DNA of 64,000 nucleotides from JAFKFI01 sp963795435 (lineage in GTDB: Bacteria; Pseudomonadota; Alphaproteobacteria; Acetobacterales; Acetobacteraceae): the NCBI GenBank assembly GCA_963795435.1, contig CAWCHV010000008.1, positions 1-64,000 of the forward strand. Direction: 5' to 3'. Below the pieces are notes generated by a model. It made no database searches. It was given only the letters and a program-made list of their open reading frames with translations, and was not told the origin of the DNA. Every line of letters begins with the position of its first letter. The first letter of the stretch is position 1. The translations under genes and the position numbers were made by a program. Positions 17,890-27,782 of the stretch are shown piece by piece.

Positions 17890-18555
17890 ATGGGTGGCTA
17901 CCTGGAGAAGCGTTCCGTCGGCGGCCGCACGTTGTCGGAGGGCGTGTTCGGCATCATCGCGATCGTTCTCGGCATCATCGGCCTCGCCGATGGCGGGGCG
18001 CACCCCGACGTGGCGCTGTATGTGGACGCGATCGCCGGCATCGCGCTCGGCATCAGTCTGGTCGCGGTCGGCGCGGCGCTGGCGGCTTCCTACGGCCGGG
18101 TGATTTCGCGGTTTGAGGGCGCCGATGCCACGGGCGGGTCGATGGCTGGCACCAGCATGGACGGTTTTCTCGGGGCCGCGGTGGTCATCCTCGGCATTCT
18201 CGCCCTGCTGCGCATCGTTCCCTGGGTGCTGATCCCGGTCCAGGTGCTCCTGATCGGCGCCGGCATGATCTTCAACGGGGCGGCCTCGGTCCGGCTCGCC
18301 AACCTGGAAGCCGAGTTCACCGAGCCCCGCCTCGCGGTCCGGCGCGTGCTCGAGGAGGTGGTGTTCGCGACGGCGAGCGTGCGGATGGTATCGGGCGTGG
18401 CGGTGATGATCCTCGGCATCCTGAGTGTCGTCGGAACCCAGCAGACGATCCTTACGCTGGTGGCGATGCTGGTGGCGGGCACGGCGCTGCTGCTCAACAG
18501 CACGTCGCTGAGCAGCCGGATGCTCGGCGTTCTGGTGCCTCGCCAGCAACCGTAA
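17890..18555 (+). CDS. Hypothetical polytopic membrane protein
   Basis: A 221-residue protein with six or so hydrophobic segments (for example FGIIAIVLGIIGLA, IALGISLVAVGAALA, FLGAAVVILGILALL, VAVMILGILSVVG), similar in look to HdeD-like or DUF308 proteins but not assignable. The ATG used here has no good ribosome site. Sixteen bases upstream, an ATG with a strong GGAGG opens the +1 frame and would read MSSSSH before shifting; removing one G from GGGTGG would fuse it smoothly to GGYLEKRSVGG. The true start may therefore be at 17874 with one extra base in the sequence. Confidence 0.6.
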   Translation: MGGYLEKRSVGGRTLSEGVFGIIAIVLGIIGLADGGAHPDVALYVDAIAGIALGISLVAVGAALAASYGRVISRFEGADATGGSMAGTSMDGFLGAAVVILGILALLRIVPWVLIPVQVLLIGAGMIFNGAASVRLANLEAEFTEPRLAVRRVLEEVVFATASVRMVSGVAVMILGILSVVGTQQTILTLVAMLVAGTALLLNSTSLSSRMLGVLVPRQQP

Positions 18556-18560
18556 CGGCG

Positions 18561-18875
18561 TTACGCTAGAGCCGGAGTGCCGGGCGGGCCCGGCTCGGCG
18601 CGGCGGTGGAATTCGACGTAGAACCGAACTGCGCCGAGCGGGGCCACCTCGTGCGGCATGGTCGGTTCCACGACGCCCGGGGGCGCGCCTGGTTCAAGGA
18701 CGCGCTCGGTCGGCGGCACGGTCACCCGATAGAGCAGGCGGCCTTCGAGCACGTGGACCAGCCCCCACACACCGGCGGCGGTGCTGTGGGAGCGGAGCAG
18801 GCCGGCGGGGATGGTCGTTTCGGTGAACACCGGCGTCTTGCGGTAGGGCGCGACCTCATGCGGCAGCACCGGCAT
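18561..18875 (-). CDS. DUF1971 domain protein (tellurite-resistance-related)
   Basis: A 104-residue single cupin-like domain: YRKTPVFTETTIPAGLLRSH, STAAGVWGLVHVLEGRLLYR and PPGVVEPTMPHEVAPLG. This is DUF1971, found fused to or beside TehB methyltransferases and often annotated as tellurite-resistance-related. Here it is alone; no methyltransferase is adjacent. Its ATG directly follows the stop of the next gene upstream. It converges on the membrane-protein gene. Confidence 0.85.
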   Translation of the reverse strand: MPVLPHEVAPYRKTPVFTETTIPAGLLRSHSTAAGVWGLVHVLEGRLLYRVTVPPTERVLEPGAPPGVVEPTMPHEVAPLGAVRFYVEFHRRAEPGPPGTPALA

Positions 18876-19193
18876 TCAGCGGCCCATCCAGGCGGGCGGA
18901 TCGCTGGCGGGGAAGGAGAGTTCCGACGCGAGATCCACCGCGTCCTCGCCGTACTCCGTCTCGCGCAGTTCGCGGACGTCGGCGTCCGCGACGCGCGCGG
19001 CTTGGCGCGCGCGAGACGCGGCGCGGGCGAGGACTTCGGCGAGCAGGTCGGTCGCGCCGTCGCGGAACGTCTCGCTGACGGCCGCGGAAACCGTCTCCTT
19101 CAACCGCCTTGAAGGCGCTTCGGACCACAGGCGCAAGCTGAGCGTCACCGCCGCTTCCATCCGCTGGTCGCTGGCCACATCCCGATCCGTCAT
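18876..19193 (-). CDS. Hypothetical helical protein
   Basis: A 105-residue, mostly alpha-helical, charged soluble protein (MTDRDVASDQRMEAAVTLSL, then ATDLLAEVLARAASRARQAA, and an acidic C-terminal third). No family recognised. It abuts the DUF1971 gene with no gap, so the two probably form an operon, and lies just downstream of an acyl-CoA ligase on the same strand. Confidence 0.6.
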   Translation of the reverse strand: MTDRDVASDQRMEAAVTLSLRLWSEAPSRRLKETVSAAVSETFRDGATDLLAEVLARAASRARQAARVADADVRELRETEYGEDAVDLASELSFPASDPPAWMGR

Positions 19194-19257
19194 GTTGCCC
19201 GCCTTTCAATGAGGGATATCGAGCCGCGCGCGGGGTTTGCAAGCGCGGCGGAACCAG

Positions 19258-20796
19258 CTACGAGGTCAGCCACTTCTCCACTTCGTGCCGTTGGATCTTG
19301 CCAGTCGTGCTGCGCGGCAACTCGTCGACGCCCACGAAGAAGAAATCCTTCGGGCGCTTGTAGCCGGCGAGATTCTTCCGGCAGGCTTCGATCAGATCGG
19401 CCTCGCTCAGCGTCTCCTCGCGGCGCGCGACGAAGGCGACCGGCACCTCGCCCCAGCGCGCGTCGGCTCGGCGCACCACCACCGCGTCGGCGACACGCGG
19501 ATCGCTGAGCAGCACCTGCTCGATCTCGGCTGGATAGATGTTCTCGCCGCCGGACTTTATCAGGTATTTCACGCGATCGACGAAATCGAGCGTGCCGTCG
19601 GGGTTGCGCACGAAAACGTCGCCCATGTGGAACCAGCCGCCGCGAAAATCCTGCGCGTTGGTCTCCGGCGCATTCCAGTAGCCGCTGAACAAGGTCGGGC
19701 CGCGGAAGGCGAGTTCTCCTGGCGTGCCGTCCGGCACGTCGTGGTCCTCCGCGTCGACCAGGCGGAACGTGCCGATCGCGCTTGGCTGTTTCGGCAGGCG
19801 CGAGGGTGCTGCGCCGATCGGCACCCGCCCGGCCGAGGCAGGCGGCATTCCCGTCTCGGTCGCGCCGAAGGTGTTGGCGAAGGGCGTCCGTAGCAGCGAG
19901 GTGATCTCGGCAAGCTGATGACGGGGCACGAGGTCCGCCATCGCGCCGATGAGCTTGATTCCAAGCGGGACGCTGCCGCGCCGCTTCAAGCCGGCGATCA
20001 TGTCCTCGACCATTCCCGGCAGGACCGCGAGCCACCAAAGCCGCTCGGTCTCCACTGCGTGCAGGATGCGATCGAGGTCGTAGCCCGGAATGACGATCAC
20101 CTTGCCGCCAAGGCACAGCGCGTGGATCGACTGATCCGCTGAGGCCATGTGGAACATCGGCGGCCAGGCGACGAACACGTCGCCGGGCGCCAGGTCGAAA
20201 TCGACGCAGCTCGCCACCATGCGCGCGATCTGCGCGCGGTGGCTGATCAACGCGCCCTTCGGGTTGCCGGTCGTGCCGCTGGTGTAGATGATGACATGGC
20301 CGTCCTCCGGCTCCGCCATGATTTCGGGCTCGGCCTCGCTCGTGGCGGACAGGCGCTGCTCGTACTCGTCGCCGAGCATGATGATGCCGGTGAAGCCGAG
20401 ACGCTTGGCGGTCGGGAGATAGTCGGGCGAGACGAACGCCGCCTTCGGCGCGGTCAGGCCGACGCAGTGCAGCAGTTCGGGATCGGCCAGCCGCCAGTTG
20501 AGAGCGCAGAGGATCGCGCCGAGCTTGCCGGCGGCGAACATCAGTTCGAGATATTCGACGCGGTTCTCCGAGAGGATCGCCACCCGGTCGCCCCGGCCAA
20601 TGTCGAGCGCGCGCAGCACGGCGGCGAGCCGGTTCACCCGTGCGTTGAACGCGGCGTAAGTGAACTGGCGCGCGCCGTCGACGATGGCCACGCGATCGGC
20701 GTGCAGCCGGACGCGCTCGCGGAGCAGCGCGCCGATGGTCAGTCCGGCGGCCTGCGTCGCGAGCGCCGTGTCGATGCCGTTGGTCGTACCGTTCAT
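19258..20796 (-). CDS. AMP-forming acyl-CoA synthetase
   Basis: A 512-residue ANL-superfamily ligase activating a carboxylic acid to its CoA thioester through an acyl-adenylate. P-loop YTSGTTGNPKG (171-181), NTFGATETGMPP (A5), YLIKSGGENIYPAEIE (A8 hinge) and the C-terminal catalytic Lys in RSTTGKIQRHE. Length fits medium- or aryl-acid ligases. It is divergent from a second ligase, across a 153-base gap that must carry both promoters. Substrate unknown. Confidence 0.93.
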   Translation of the reverse strand: MNGTTNGIDTALATQAAGLTIGALLRERVRLHADRVAIVDGARQFTYAAFNARVNRLAAVLRALDIGRGDRVAILSENRVEYLELMFAAGKLGAILCALNWRLADPELLHCVGLTAPKAAFVSPDYLPTAKRLGFTGIIMLGDEYEQRLSATSEAEPEIMAEPEDGHVIIYTSGTTGNPKGALISHRAQIARMVASCVDFDLAPGDVFVAWPPMFHMASADQSIHALCLGGKVIVIPGYDLDRILHAVETERLWWLAVLPGMVEDMIAGLKRRGSVPLGIKLIGAMADLVPRHQLAEITSLLRTPFANTFGATETGMPPASAGRVPIGAAPSRLPKQPSAIGTFRLVDAEDHDVPDGTPGELAFRGPTLFSGYWNAPETNAQDFRGGWFHMGDVFVRNPDGTLDFVDRVKYLIKSGGENIYPAEIEQVLLSDPRVADAVVVRRADARWGEVPVAFVARREETLSEADLIEACRKNLAGYKRPKDFFFVGVDELPRSTTGKIQRHEVEKWLTS

Positions 20797-20949
20797 TTGC
20801 TTACGCCTGCCCTGCGTGCGGAAAGCCTAGCCTTCTCCTCGCCTTCCGCAAATGTCGGAGGCAGGGGGGATGGACCCGCGCGGAAAACTTGTGCGAATTG
20901 TGGCGGGCAATATCACTGTTTCCGCCGAGGCGATCCGAGGAGAGGTGCC

Positions 20950-22518
20950 ATGAGCGAGTTCTATGGCTGCCGGACCTTGGGCGAGGTCGTGACGCGCCAG
21001 GCGCGGGAACGGCCCGAAGCTGTTGCGATGATCTTCGAGGAACGGGTCACGCGCTATGCCGAGCTGGAGGCGCGCGCGCACCAGGTCGCCAATGCCCTCG
21101 CCGCGATGGGTCTCGGCCCGCGGGACCGGGTGGCTTATCTCGGCAAGAATTCCGACCTGTTCTTCGAGCTGCTGTTCGGCGCCGCCAAGGCCAATGTCGT
21201 GCTGGTGCCGATGAATTGGCGACTGGCTCCTCCCGAAATGAGAACGGTCCTGGCCGACGCGGCGGTGTCCGTGTTGTTCGTCGGACGCGGCTTCGGTGAG
21301 TTTGCGGCGCAACTCAAGGTGCCGGGTCTCGAGCGCTTCGTCTCGATGGGCGGCGCCAACGCCGCGTGGCCCGATTTCGAGGCGTGGCGCGACGCTCAAT
21401 CGAGCGAGGCGCCGGAGATCGCCATCGACCCGGACGATACAGCGCTGCAACTCTATACGTCCGGCACCACCGGGCTTCCGAAAGGCGTCGAGCTGAGCAG
21501 CCGGAACATCATGACGTTCCTCGATTGCTATGAATCGGCCGACGTCCTGAAGCTCTCGCCCGAGGATGTGTCGCTGGTCAGCCTGCCGGTGTTCCATTTC
21601 GCCGGGATCGGCGTCGGGCTGCTGTGCCTCGCGCAGGGCGCGCGGACCATCATCCTGGAGGAGGTCAACGTCCCCCGCATCGTCGAGAGCATCGAGCGGC
21701 ACAGGCTCACCGCCTTCGTGCTGGTGCCCGCGGTGATCCTGACGGTGGTGCAGCATTGCGAGGCGCAGCCAGCGGATGTCAGCTCGGTGCGGCGATTGAC
21801 CTATGGTGCGTCGCCGATCGCGGAGGACGTGCTGCGCCGCGCCATGCGCGTGTTTGCCAATGCCGGATTCTGCCAGGTGTACGGCTCGACCGAGGGTGGC
21901 GCGGTCGCGACATTCCTCTTACCCGAGCACCACGACCCCGCACGCGGCAAGCTGCGCTCTTGCGGCCGGGCGTATCCGGGGATCGGATTGCGGGTCGTCG
22001 ACGCGGATGGCAACGCGCTGCCCAGCGGCCAGGTCGGCGAGATCGTCGTGCGGGGGTCGTGCGTGATGAAGGGCTATTGGCGCAACCCGGAAGCGACGGA
22101 GGCGGCGTTCTTTCCCGGCGGCTGGCTGCGCACGGGGGACGCGGGTTATTTCGACGAGGAGGGATTCCTCTACATCTACGATCGCGTGAAGGACATGATC
22201 GTGACCGGCGCCGAGAACGTGTACCCGGCGGAGGTCGAAAACGCGCTGTTCGGTCATCCGGCGATCGCCGACGCCGCGGTGATCGGCGTGCCGGACGCGC
22301 GCTGGGGCGAAGCGGTGAAGGCGCTCGTCGTTCTGCGGCCGGGCATGGAGGCGGCGCCGGAGGACATCATCGCCTTCGCGCGCCAGCGGATCGCCGCGTT
22401 CAAGCTGCCGAAATCGGTGGATTTCGTCGAGGCTCTGCCGCGCAATCCGAGCGGCAAGGTGCTGCGCCGGCAATTGCGCGAACCGTATTGGCAAGGCCAC
22501 GACCGCCGGGTGAGTTGA
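20950..22518 (+). CDS. AMP-forming acyl-CoA synthetase (long-chain type)
   Basis: A 522-residue ANL ligase, paralogous to the divergent neighbour. P-loop YTSGTTGLPKG (169-179), QVYGSTEGGAVAT (A5), YIYDRVKDMIVTGAENVYPA (A7/A8 hinge) and the catalytic Lys in RNPSGKVLRRQL. GAGGAGAGG sets the ATG. It starts the plus-strand block that continues with the oxoprolinase genes 80 bases later, so it may activate a product or substrate of that pathway; this is inference. Confidence 0.93.
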   Translation: MSEFYGCRTLGEVVTRQARERPEAVAMIFEERVTRYAELEARAHQVANALAAMGLGPRDRVAYLGKNSDLFFELLFGAAKANVVLVPMNWRLAPPEMRTVLADAAVSVLFVGRGFGEFAAQLKVPGLERFVSMGGANAAWPDFEAWRDAQSSEAPEIAIDPDDTALQLYTSGTTGLPKGVELSSRNIMTFLDCYESADVLKLSPEDVSLVSLPVFHFAGIGVGLLCLAQGARTIILEEVNVPRIVESIERHRLTAFVLVPAVILTVVQHCEAQPADVSSVRRLTYGASPIAEDVLRRAMRVFANAGFCQVYGSTEGGAVATFLLPEHHDPARGKLRSCGRAYPGIGLRVVDADGNALPSGQVGEIVVRGSCVMKGYWRNPEATEAAFFPGGWLRTGDAGYFDEEGFLYIYDRVKDMIVTGAENVYPAEVENALFGHPAIADAAVIGVPDARWGEAVKALVVLRPGMEAAPEDIIAFARQRIAAFKLPKSVDFVEALPRNPSGKVLRRQLREPYWQGHDRRVS

Positions 22519-22600
22519 CGCCTCGGCGTTCGTCGCGGGTTGGTGCTTGCACCTTGGACGGCGCCGCGTTCAACTCCTGGAACACGAGCGGGAACGCGGC

Positions 22601-24670
22601 ATGGTCTGGCGGATCGGGATCGACATCGGCGGGACGTTCACCGATGTCGCGCTGGTGGACGAGGCGAGCGGGCGCATCGGCGTCGCCAAGCTGCTCACGA
22701 CGCCGCATGATTTCGGCGCGGCGGTGGTCGAGGGCATCCGGCAGGGATTGGCGGCGCAGCTTATCGACCCCGCCGAGGTCGCGCTGCTGTCGCACGCCAC
22801 CACCGTCGTCACCAACGCGCTGCTGGAGCAGAAGGGTGCCCGCGCCGGTTTCGTCTCGACGCGCGGGTTTCGCGACCTGCTGGAGCTGCGGCGTTCCTCG
22901 CGCGTCGATCTCTACGATCTGTTCCAGGACGGTCCGTCGGTGCTGGTGCCGCGCCGCTGGCGCTACGAGATCACCGAGCGGATCGACGCGCAGGGCGAGG
23001 TCGTGACTGAACTGGCCGAGGATGAAATTACGGCGCTGATCGAGACGATCCGGCGGGACGGGCTGCAGACGGTCGGCGTGTCGTTCCTGTTCTCCTTCCT
23101 CAACGACGCGCATGAGCGGCGGGTCGGTGAGGCCCTGCGACGCGCGTTGCCCGGCGTCGGCGTGTTCCTCTCCTGCGAGGTGCTGCCGGAGATCCGCGAG
23201 TTCGAGCGGGCGAGCACGACGGCGGTGTGCGCCTATGTCGGCCCGCTGCTCGCCGGCTATCTCGACCGGCTGCAACGCGCGGTCTCGGCGCTCGGCCTGC
23301 CCGCCTTGCACGTGATGGGTTCGAGCGGCGGCGTGCTGGATATTGCCGAGGCGCTCCGAATGCCGGCCTCGGTGGTGGAATCCGGCCCCGCCGCCGGCGT
23401 GGTCGCGGCGGCGGTGGTGGGCCGTCAGATCGGCGTGGCAAACCTGATTTCGTTCGACATGGGCGGCACCACGGCGAAGGCGAGCCTTATCGCCGGCGGC
23501 GAGGTGGCGGTCACGGCGGAGTACGAGGTCGGCGGCGCCGGCAGCGCCAACCGCTGGCTGCACGGCACCGGCCATCCGATCCGCGTGCCGGTCATCGACC
23601 TCGCCGAGGTCAGCGCCGGCGGCGGCAGCATCGCCTGGGTCGATCCCGGCGGCGCACTGAAAGTAGGGCCGCGCAGCGCGGGGGCCGATCCGGGACCGGC
23701 GGCGTATGGACGCGGCGGGACGCAGCCGACGGTGACGGACGCCAACGTCGTGCTCGGCTATCTCGATCGCGATTTTCTGCTCGGCGGCGATCTCAGGATC
23801 GACCTGCCCGCGGCGGAGGCGGCGATCGCAACGGTGGGCGAGCCGCTCGGCTTGAGCGTGGCGGAAACCGCCTCGCGCATCGTCGAGATCGTCAACGCCA
23901 ACATGGCGCAGGCGCTTCGCATCGTGTCGATCGAGCGCGGCCACGATCCGCAGGAATTCTCCCTGATCGCGTTCGGCGGGGCGGGGCCGGTCCATGCCGC
24001 GTTCCTCGCGGCCGAATTGCTGGTGCCCGAGGTGATCGTGCCGCCGGCGCCCGGCGCGTTCTCGGCACTCGGGCTGGTCGCGACGGATTTGCGACGCGAT
24101 TACTCACGCACGCTGTATGCCGATCTCGCGACCCTGGCCCCGGAACGTCTCGCCGGCGCGGTGGCTGGCATGGAGCGCGAAGGGCTGGCGATGCTGGCCG
24201 CGGCCGGCGTGCCCGAGGAGCGGCGGGATTTGTTACGCCTCGCGGATGTCCGCTACCGGCGACAAGCGTATGAACTCACCGTGCCGATCCCGCTCGGCGC
24301 CATCACGCGCGACAGCCTCGAAGCGATCGCCGCTGCCTTTCATGACAAGCACGAACAGACCTACGGCCACGCCAATCGCGAGGAGGCGGTGCAGCTCGTC
24401 AATCTGCGCCTGACGGCGCTCGGCCGCCTGCCCGGCATGACGCTCGTGCGGCGCACGGACCCGACCGCGGCGCGCATCCGTCAGCGCGACATGTGGTTCG
24501 CGGAGCGCGGCTTCATCGCTTGCCCGGTGCATTGGCGCGACGGCCTCACGCCGAGCACGAAGCTGGAGGGGCCGGCGATCGTGGAGGCGATGGACAGCAC
24601 GGCGGTGCTGCCGCCAGGCTGGATCGCGACGGTCGATGAGGGAGGCTACATCCGAATGCGGAGGTCCTGA
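22601..24670 (+). CDS. hyuA: Hydantoinase/oxoprolinase subunit A
   Basis: A 689-residue HyuA/oxoprolinase-A protein of the ATP-dependent N-cyclic amide hydrolases (5-oxoproline, hydantoins; also acetone/acetophenone carboxylase homologues). The actin-like ATPase blocks are clear: GIDIGGTFTDVALVDE at residues 6-21, LLSHATTVVTNALLEQKGAR, SFDMGGTTAKAS, SAGGGSIAWVDPGGALKVGP, and AFGGAGPVHAAFLA. Start at the ATG immediately before VWRIGIDIGG. Three bases separate it from hyuB. Substrate class cannot be fixed from sequence. Confidence 0.93.
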   Translation: MVWRIGIDIGGTFTDVALVDEASGRIGVAKLLTTPHDFGAAVVEGIRQGLAAQLIDPAEVALLSHATTVVTNALLEQKGARAGFVSTRGFRDLLELRRSSRVDLYDLFQDGPSVLVPRRWRYEITERIDAQGEVVTELAEDEITALIETIRRDGLQTVGVSFLFSFLNDAHERRVGEALRRALPGVGVFLSCEVLPEIREFERASTTAVCAYVGPLLAGYLDRLQRAVSALGLPALHVMGSSGGVLDIAEALRMPASVVESGPAAGVVAAAVVGRQIGVANLISFDMGGTTAKASLIAGGEVAVTAEYEVGGAGSANRWLHGTGHPIRVPVIDLAEVSAGGGSIAWVDPGGALKVGPRSAGADPGPAAYGRGGTQPTVTDANVVLGYLDRDFLLGGDLRIDLPAAEAAIATVGEPLGLSVAETASRIVEIVNANMAQALRIVSIERGHDPQEFSLIAFGGAGPVHAAFLAAELLVPEVIVPPAPGAFSALGLVATDLRRDYSRTLYADLATLAPERLAGAVAGMEREGLAMLAAAGVPEERRDLLRLADVRYRRQAYELTVPIPLGAITRDSLEAIAAAFHDKHEQTYGHANREEAVQLVNLRLTALGRLPGMTLVRRTDPTAARIRQRDMWFAERGFIACPVHWRDGLTPSTKLEGPAIVEAMDSTAVLPPGWIATVDEGGYIRMRRS

Positions 24671-24673
24671 GCC

Positions 24674-26374
24674 GTGCCCGACACGCAGCCCTTCCGTCTG
24701 AGGTCCGATCCCGCGCGGTTCGAGGTGGTGAAGAACGCGCTCTACGCGGCCGCCGAGGAGATGAAGATCGTCCTCGCCAAGACCGCGTATTCGCCGCTGC
24801 TGAAGGTCGCCGGCGACTATTCCTGCGGCATCTTCGATCGCGCCGGCAACATGGTGGCGCAAGGGCCGGACCTGCCGATCCATCTTGGCTCGATGCCGGA
24901 CGCCGTGCGCGCGGTGGTGCGCGCCTTTCCCGAAGTGTCGCCTGGCGATGTTTTCATCCACAACGACCCGTATCAGGGCGGCTCGCACCTGCCGGACGTG
25001 AACGTGGTGGCGCCCGCGTTTCTCGACCAGCGGCTGCTCGGCTTCGGCTGTGTGCGGGCGCACTGGCCCGACATCGGCAGCGCGACGCCGGGCAGCTACG
25101 GCGCGGTGACGGAAATCTACGGCGAGGGGCTGCGGCTGCCGCCGGTGCGGCTGTATCGCGAGGGCAAGCCGGAGGCGGGGATCGAGGCGATCATCTTCGC
25201 CAATGTCCGCACCCCGTCGGAGCGCATGGGCGATCTGCGCGCGCAGGTCGCCGCGTGCTGGCGCGCGGGGCAGCGGATGGCGGCGCTCGCGCGGAAATAC
25301 GGCGCCGACGAATTGCTCGGCATCATGGACGAGGTGCTCGACTACTCCGAGACGATGATGCGCGCCGCTCTCGCCGCGCTGCCGGATGGCGAGGCGCCGT
25401 TCGATGACATCCTCGACGGCGACGGCGTGCTGACGCCGGGAGCGACTGAGGACGAGACCTTTCGGATCAAGCTCCGCATCTCCAAGCGGGGCGATGCGAT
25501 CACGGTCGACTTTGCCGGCTCCGACCCGCAAGTCGCGGGGCCGATGAACGCGCCGCTGACCGTGACCGCGTCGGGCGTGTTCTGCGCGCTCAAGATGATC
25601 GCCGACCCGCACAGCCTGATCCCGCCCAATTCCGGCTGCTGGCGCCCGGTGCGGGTGTTGGCGGCCGAAGGCTCGGTGGTGAACGCGCGGCTGCCCGCGC
25701 CCGTCGTGTACGCCAATCACGAAATATCGCACCGCGTGGCCGAGATGGTGATGGCGGCGATGGCGCGGATCACGCCGTCCACGGTGATGGCGGGATCGCA
25801 GGGCACCTCGGCGATCATGACATTTGGCGGCGTGGATTATCGCACGGGTGAGCGTTACGTGAGCTACGAGTTGGTGAAAGGCGGGTTCGGCGCGCGACCG
25901 GTCAAGGACGGCATCAACGGGGTGGCGAGCACCGTCACCAACATGTCGAACACGCCGATCGAGATGATCGAGATGAGCTTTCCGGTGCGCGTCGAGGAAT
26001 ACGCGCTGCTGCCCGACACCGGCGGAGCCGGCACGTGGCGCGGCGGGCTCGGCGTGCGCCGGGTGTGGCGGGTGCTCGAACAGGATTCCCATGCGGCGGT
26101 GTGCTGCGAGCGCACCGTCACACCGCCCTTCGGATTGGCCGGCGGCCTGACTGGCGCGCCAGCGCGGCTCATGCTCGAATTGCCCGATGGCTCGTCGAGA
26201 AAACTCGTCAGCAAAGGCGGCTTCATCGCGCCAGCGGGATCCCGCGTGGTGATGGAGGCGCCGGGATCGGGCGGCTACGGACCTCCATCGGGCCGCGATT
26301 GCGTGCAACTCGCCGAGGATGTGCGCGACGGCTACGTCACCGAAGCGGCGGCGCGACGCGACTACGGCCTATGA
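24674..26374 (+). CDS. hyuB: Hydantoinase/oxoprolinase subunit B
   Basis: A 566-residue HyuB partner of HyuA; the two form the catalytic complex. The N-terminus FEVVKNALYAAAEEMKIVLA, then GDVFIHNDPYQGGSHLPDVN, FANVRTPSERMGDLRAQVAA, and VTASGVFCALKMI are standard; the C-terminus has VEEYALLPDTGGAGTWRGGL. GTG start, three bases after the hyuA stop. Its last codons overlap the region of the next gene's first possible ATG (ATGA). Confidence 0.94.
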   Translation: MPDTQPFRLRSDPARFEVVKNALYAAAEEMKIVLAKTAYSPLLKVAGDYSCGIFDRAGNMVAQGPDLPIHLGSMPDAVRAVVRAFPEVSPGDVFIHNDPYQGGSHLPDVNVVAPAFLDQRLLGFGCVRAHWPDIGSATPGSYGAVTEIYGEGLRLPPVRLYREGKPEAGIEAIIFANVRTPSERMGDLRAQVAACWRAGQRMAALARKYGADELLGIMDEVLDYSETMMRAALAALPDGEAPFDDILDGDGVLTPGATEDETFRIKLRISKRGDAITVDFAGSDPQVAGPMNAPLTVTASGVFCALKMIADPHSLIPPNSGCWRPVRVLAAEGSVVNARLPAPVVYANHEISHRVAEMVMAAMARITPSTVMAGSQGTSAIMTFGGVDYRTGERYVSYELVKGGFGARPVKDGINGVASTVTNMSNTPIEMIEMSFPVRVEEYALLPDTGGAGTWRGGLGVRRVWRVLEQDSHAAVCCERTVTPPFGLAGGLTGAPARLMLELPDGSSRKLVSKGGFIAPAGSRVVMEAPGSGGYGPPSGRDCVQLAEDVRDGYVTEAAARRDYGL

Positions 26375-26385
26375 AGGAGACCGGC

Positions 26386-27762
26386 ATGACGATCCTTGCT
26401 CCCAACTCGGTGCAGGCGCGCGACATCGCCTCGGTGGTGCATCCGCAGACCAATCTCGCGACGCATCTCACGCAAGGGCCGGCGGTGATCGAGCGCGGCG
26501 AGGGGATCTATATCTTCGACGATTCCGGCGAAAGGTTCCTCGACGCGGCGGCGGGGCTGTGGTGCGCGTCGCTCGGCTACGCGAACGAGCGGCTGGCGAA
26601 AGTCGCCTACGAGCAGATGCGGCGGCTCGGCTACTACCATTTCTATCGCCACACCACGAACGTGCCGGGCGTCGATCTCGCCGAGGCGCTGCTGCGGATC
26701 GCGCCGGTGCCGATGTCGAAGGTGCTATTCCAGTGCTCGGGGTCGGAGGCGAACGACACCGCGATCAAGCTCGTCTGGTACTACCACGCGGCGATTGGCA
26801 AGCCGGAGAAGAGAAAAATAATCGGGCGGCGGATGGGCTATCACGGCAGCACTTCGGCTTCGATCAGCGCGTCGGGCAAGTCCGACATGCACGCCGATTT
26901 CGGCCTGCCGTTCCCGGGCTTCCTGCACACGGAGTACCCGCATTATTACCGCCATCACGAGGAGGGCGAGACCGAGGAGCAGTTCGCGTCTCGCATGGCG
27001 GACGCGCTCGAAGCGCTCATTCTCGCGGAGGGGCCGGAGACGTGCGCCGCGTTCATCGCCGAGCCGGTGATGGGCGCGGGCGGCGGGCTGACGCCGCCGC
27101 GCGGCTACTGGGAGAAGATACAGGCGGTGATCCGCAAATACGACATGCTGTTCATTGCCGACGAGGTGATCTGCGGCTTCGGCCGCACCGGCAACATGTG
27201 GGGCTGCCAGACCTACGATCTCGAGCCGGACATGATCTCCTGCGCCAAGGCGCTGTCGGCTGGGATGCTGCCGATCTCGGCGCTGCTGGTAAATGAGCGG
27301 GTGTTCCGGGCGATGCTCGACGAGAGCCGCAAGCTCGGGAATTTCGCGCACGGCTTCACCTATGCCGGCCATCCGGTGACGACGGCGGTGGCGATGGAGA
27401 CGCTGCGGATCTACGAGGAGATGGACATGATCGGCCATGTCCAGCGTGTCGGCCCCCATATGCAGCAAGCGCTGGCGCGGGTCGGCGAGCACCCGCTGGT
27501 CGGCGACGTGCGCGGCGTCGGGCTGCTGACCGGGATGGAACTGGTGGCCGACAAGACGACGCGCGCACCGTTCGATCCGGCGCGCAAGGTCGGGTCCGCG
27601 GTGGACCGGAACGCGCGCGCCAACGGGCTCATCACGCGCTTCATCGGCGACCGGATCGCCTTTTCGCCGCCGCTCATCATCACCGAGGCGGAAGTGGACG
27701 ACATGGCCGCGCGGCTCGGTCGCGCGCTCGACGGCGCCTGGACGGAAATCCGGGCGAACTGA
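26386..27762 (+). CDS. Class III PLP-dependent aminotransferase
   Basis: A 458-residue fold-type I aminotransferase of the omega-amino acid:pyruvate family. FQCSGSEANDTAIKLVWYY binds PLP phosphate, GRRMGYHGSTSASIS, FIAEPVMGAGGG, LFIADEVICGFGRTG (PLP-binding Asp) and DMISCAKALSAGMLPISA, with the Schiff-base Lys at 288. AAGGAGA eight bases upstream picks this ATG rather than the one overlapping the hyuB stop. With hyuAB it may convert the ring-opened amine or amino acid; the amine donor is unknown. Confidence 0.94.
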   Translation: MTILAPNSVQARDIASVVHPQTNLATHLTQGPAVIERGEGIYIFDDSGERFLDAAAGLWCASLGYANERLAKVAYEQMRRLGYYHFYRHTTNVPGVDLAEALLRIAPVPMSKVLFQCSGSEANDTAIKLVWYYHAAIGKPEKRKIIGRRMGYHGSTSASISASGKSDMHADFGLPFPGFLHTEYPHYYRHHEEGETEEQFASRMADALEALILAEGPETCAAFIAEPVMGAGGGLTPPRGYWEKIQAVIRKYDMLFIADEVICGFGRTGNMWGCQTYDLEPDMISCAKALSAGMLPISALLVNERVFRAMLDESRKLGNFAHGFTYAGHPVTTAVAMETLRIYEEMDMIGHVQRVGPHMQQALARVGEHPLVGDVRGVGLLTGMELVADKTTRAPFDPARKVGSAVDRNARANGLITRFIGDRIAFSPPLIITEAEVDDMAARLGRALDGAWTEIRAN

Positions 27763-27782
27763 AACCGCAAGGGGAATACGCA

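Noticed and set aside
22400..23995. A 531-codon minus-strand frame opposite hyuA
   Set aside because: Composition is His/Arg/Asp-rich shadow of a GC-rich gene; no start signal or motif, and the plus strand is clearly coding.
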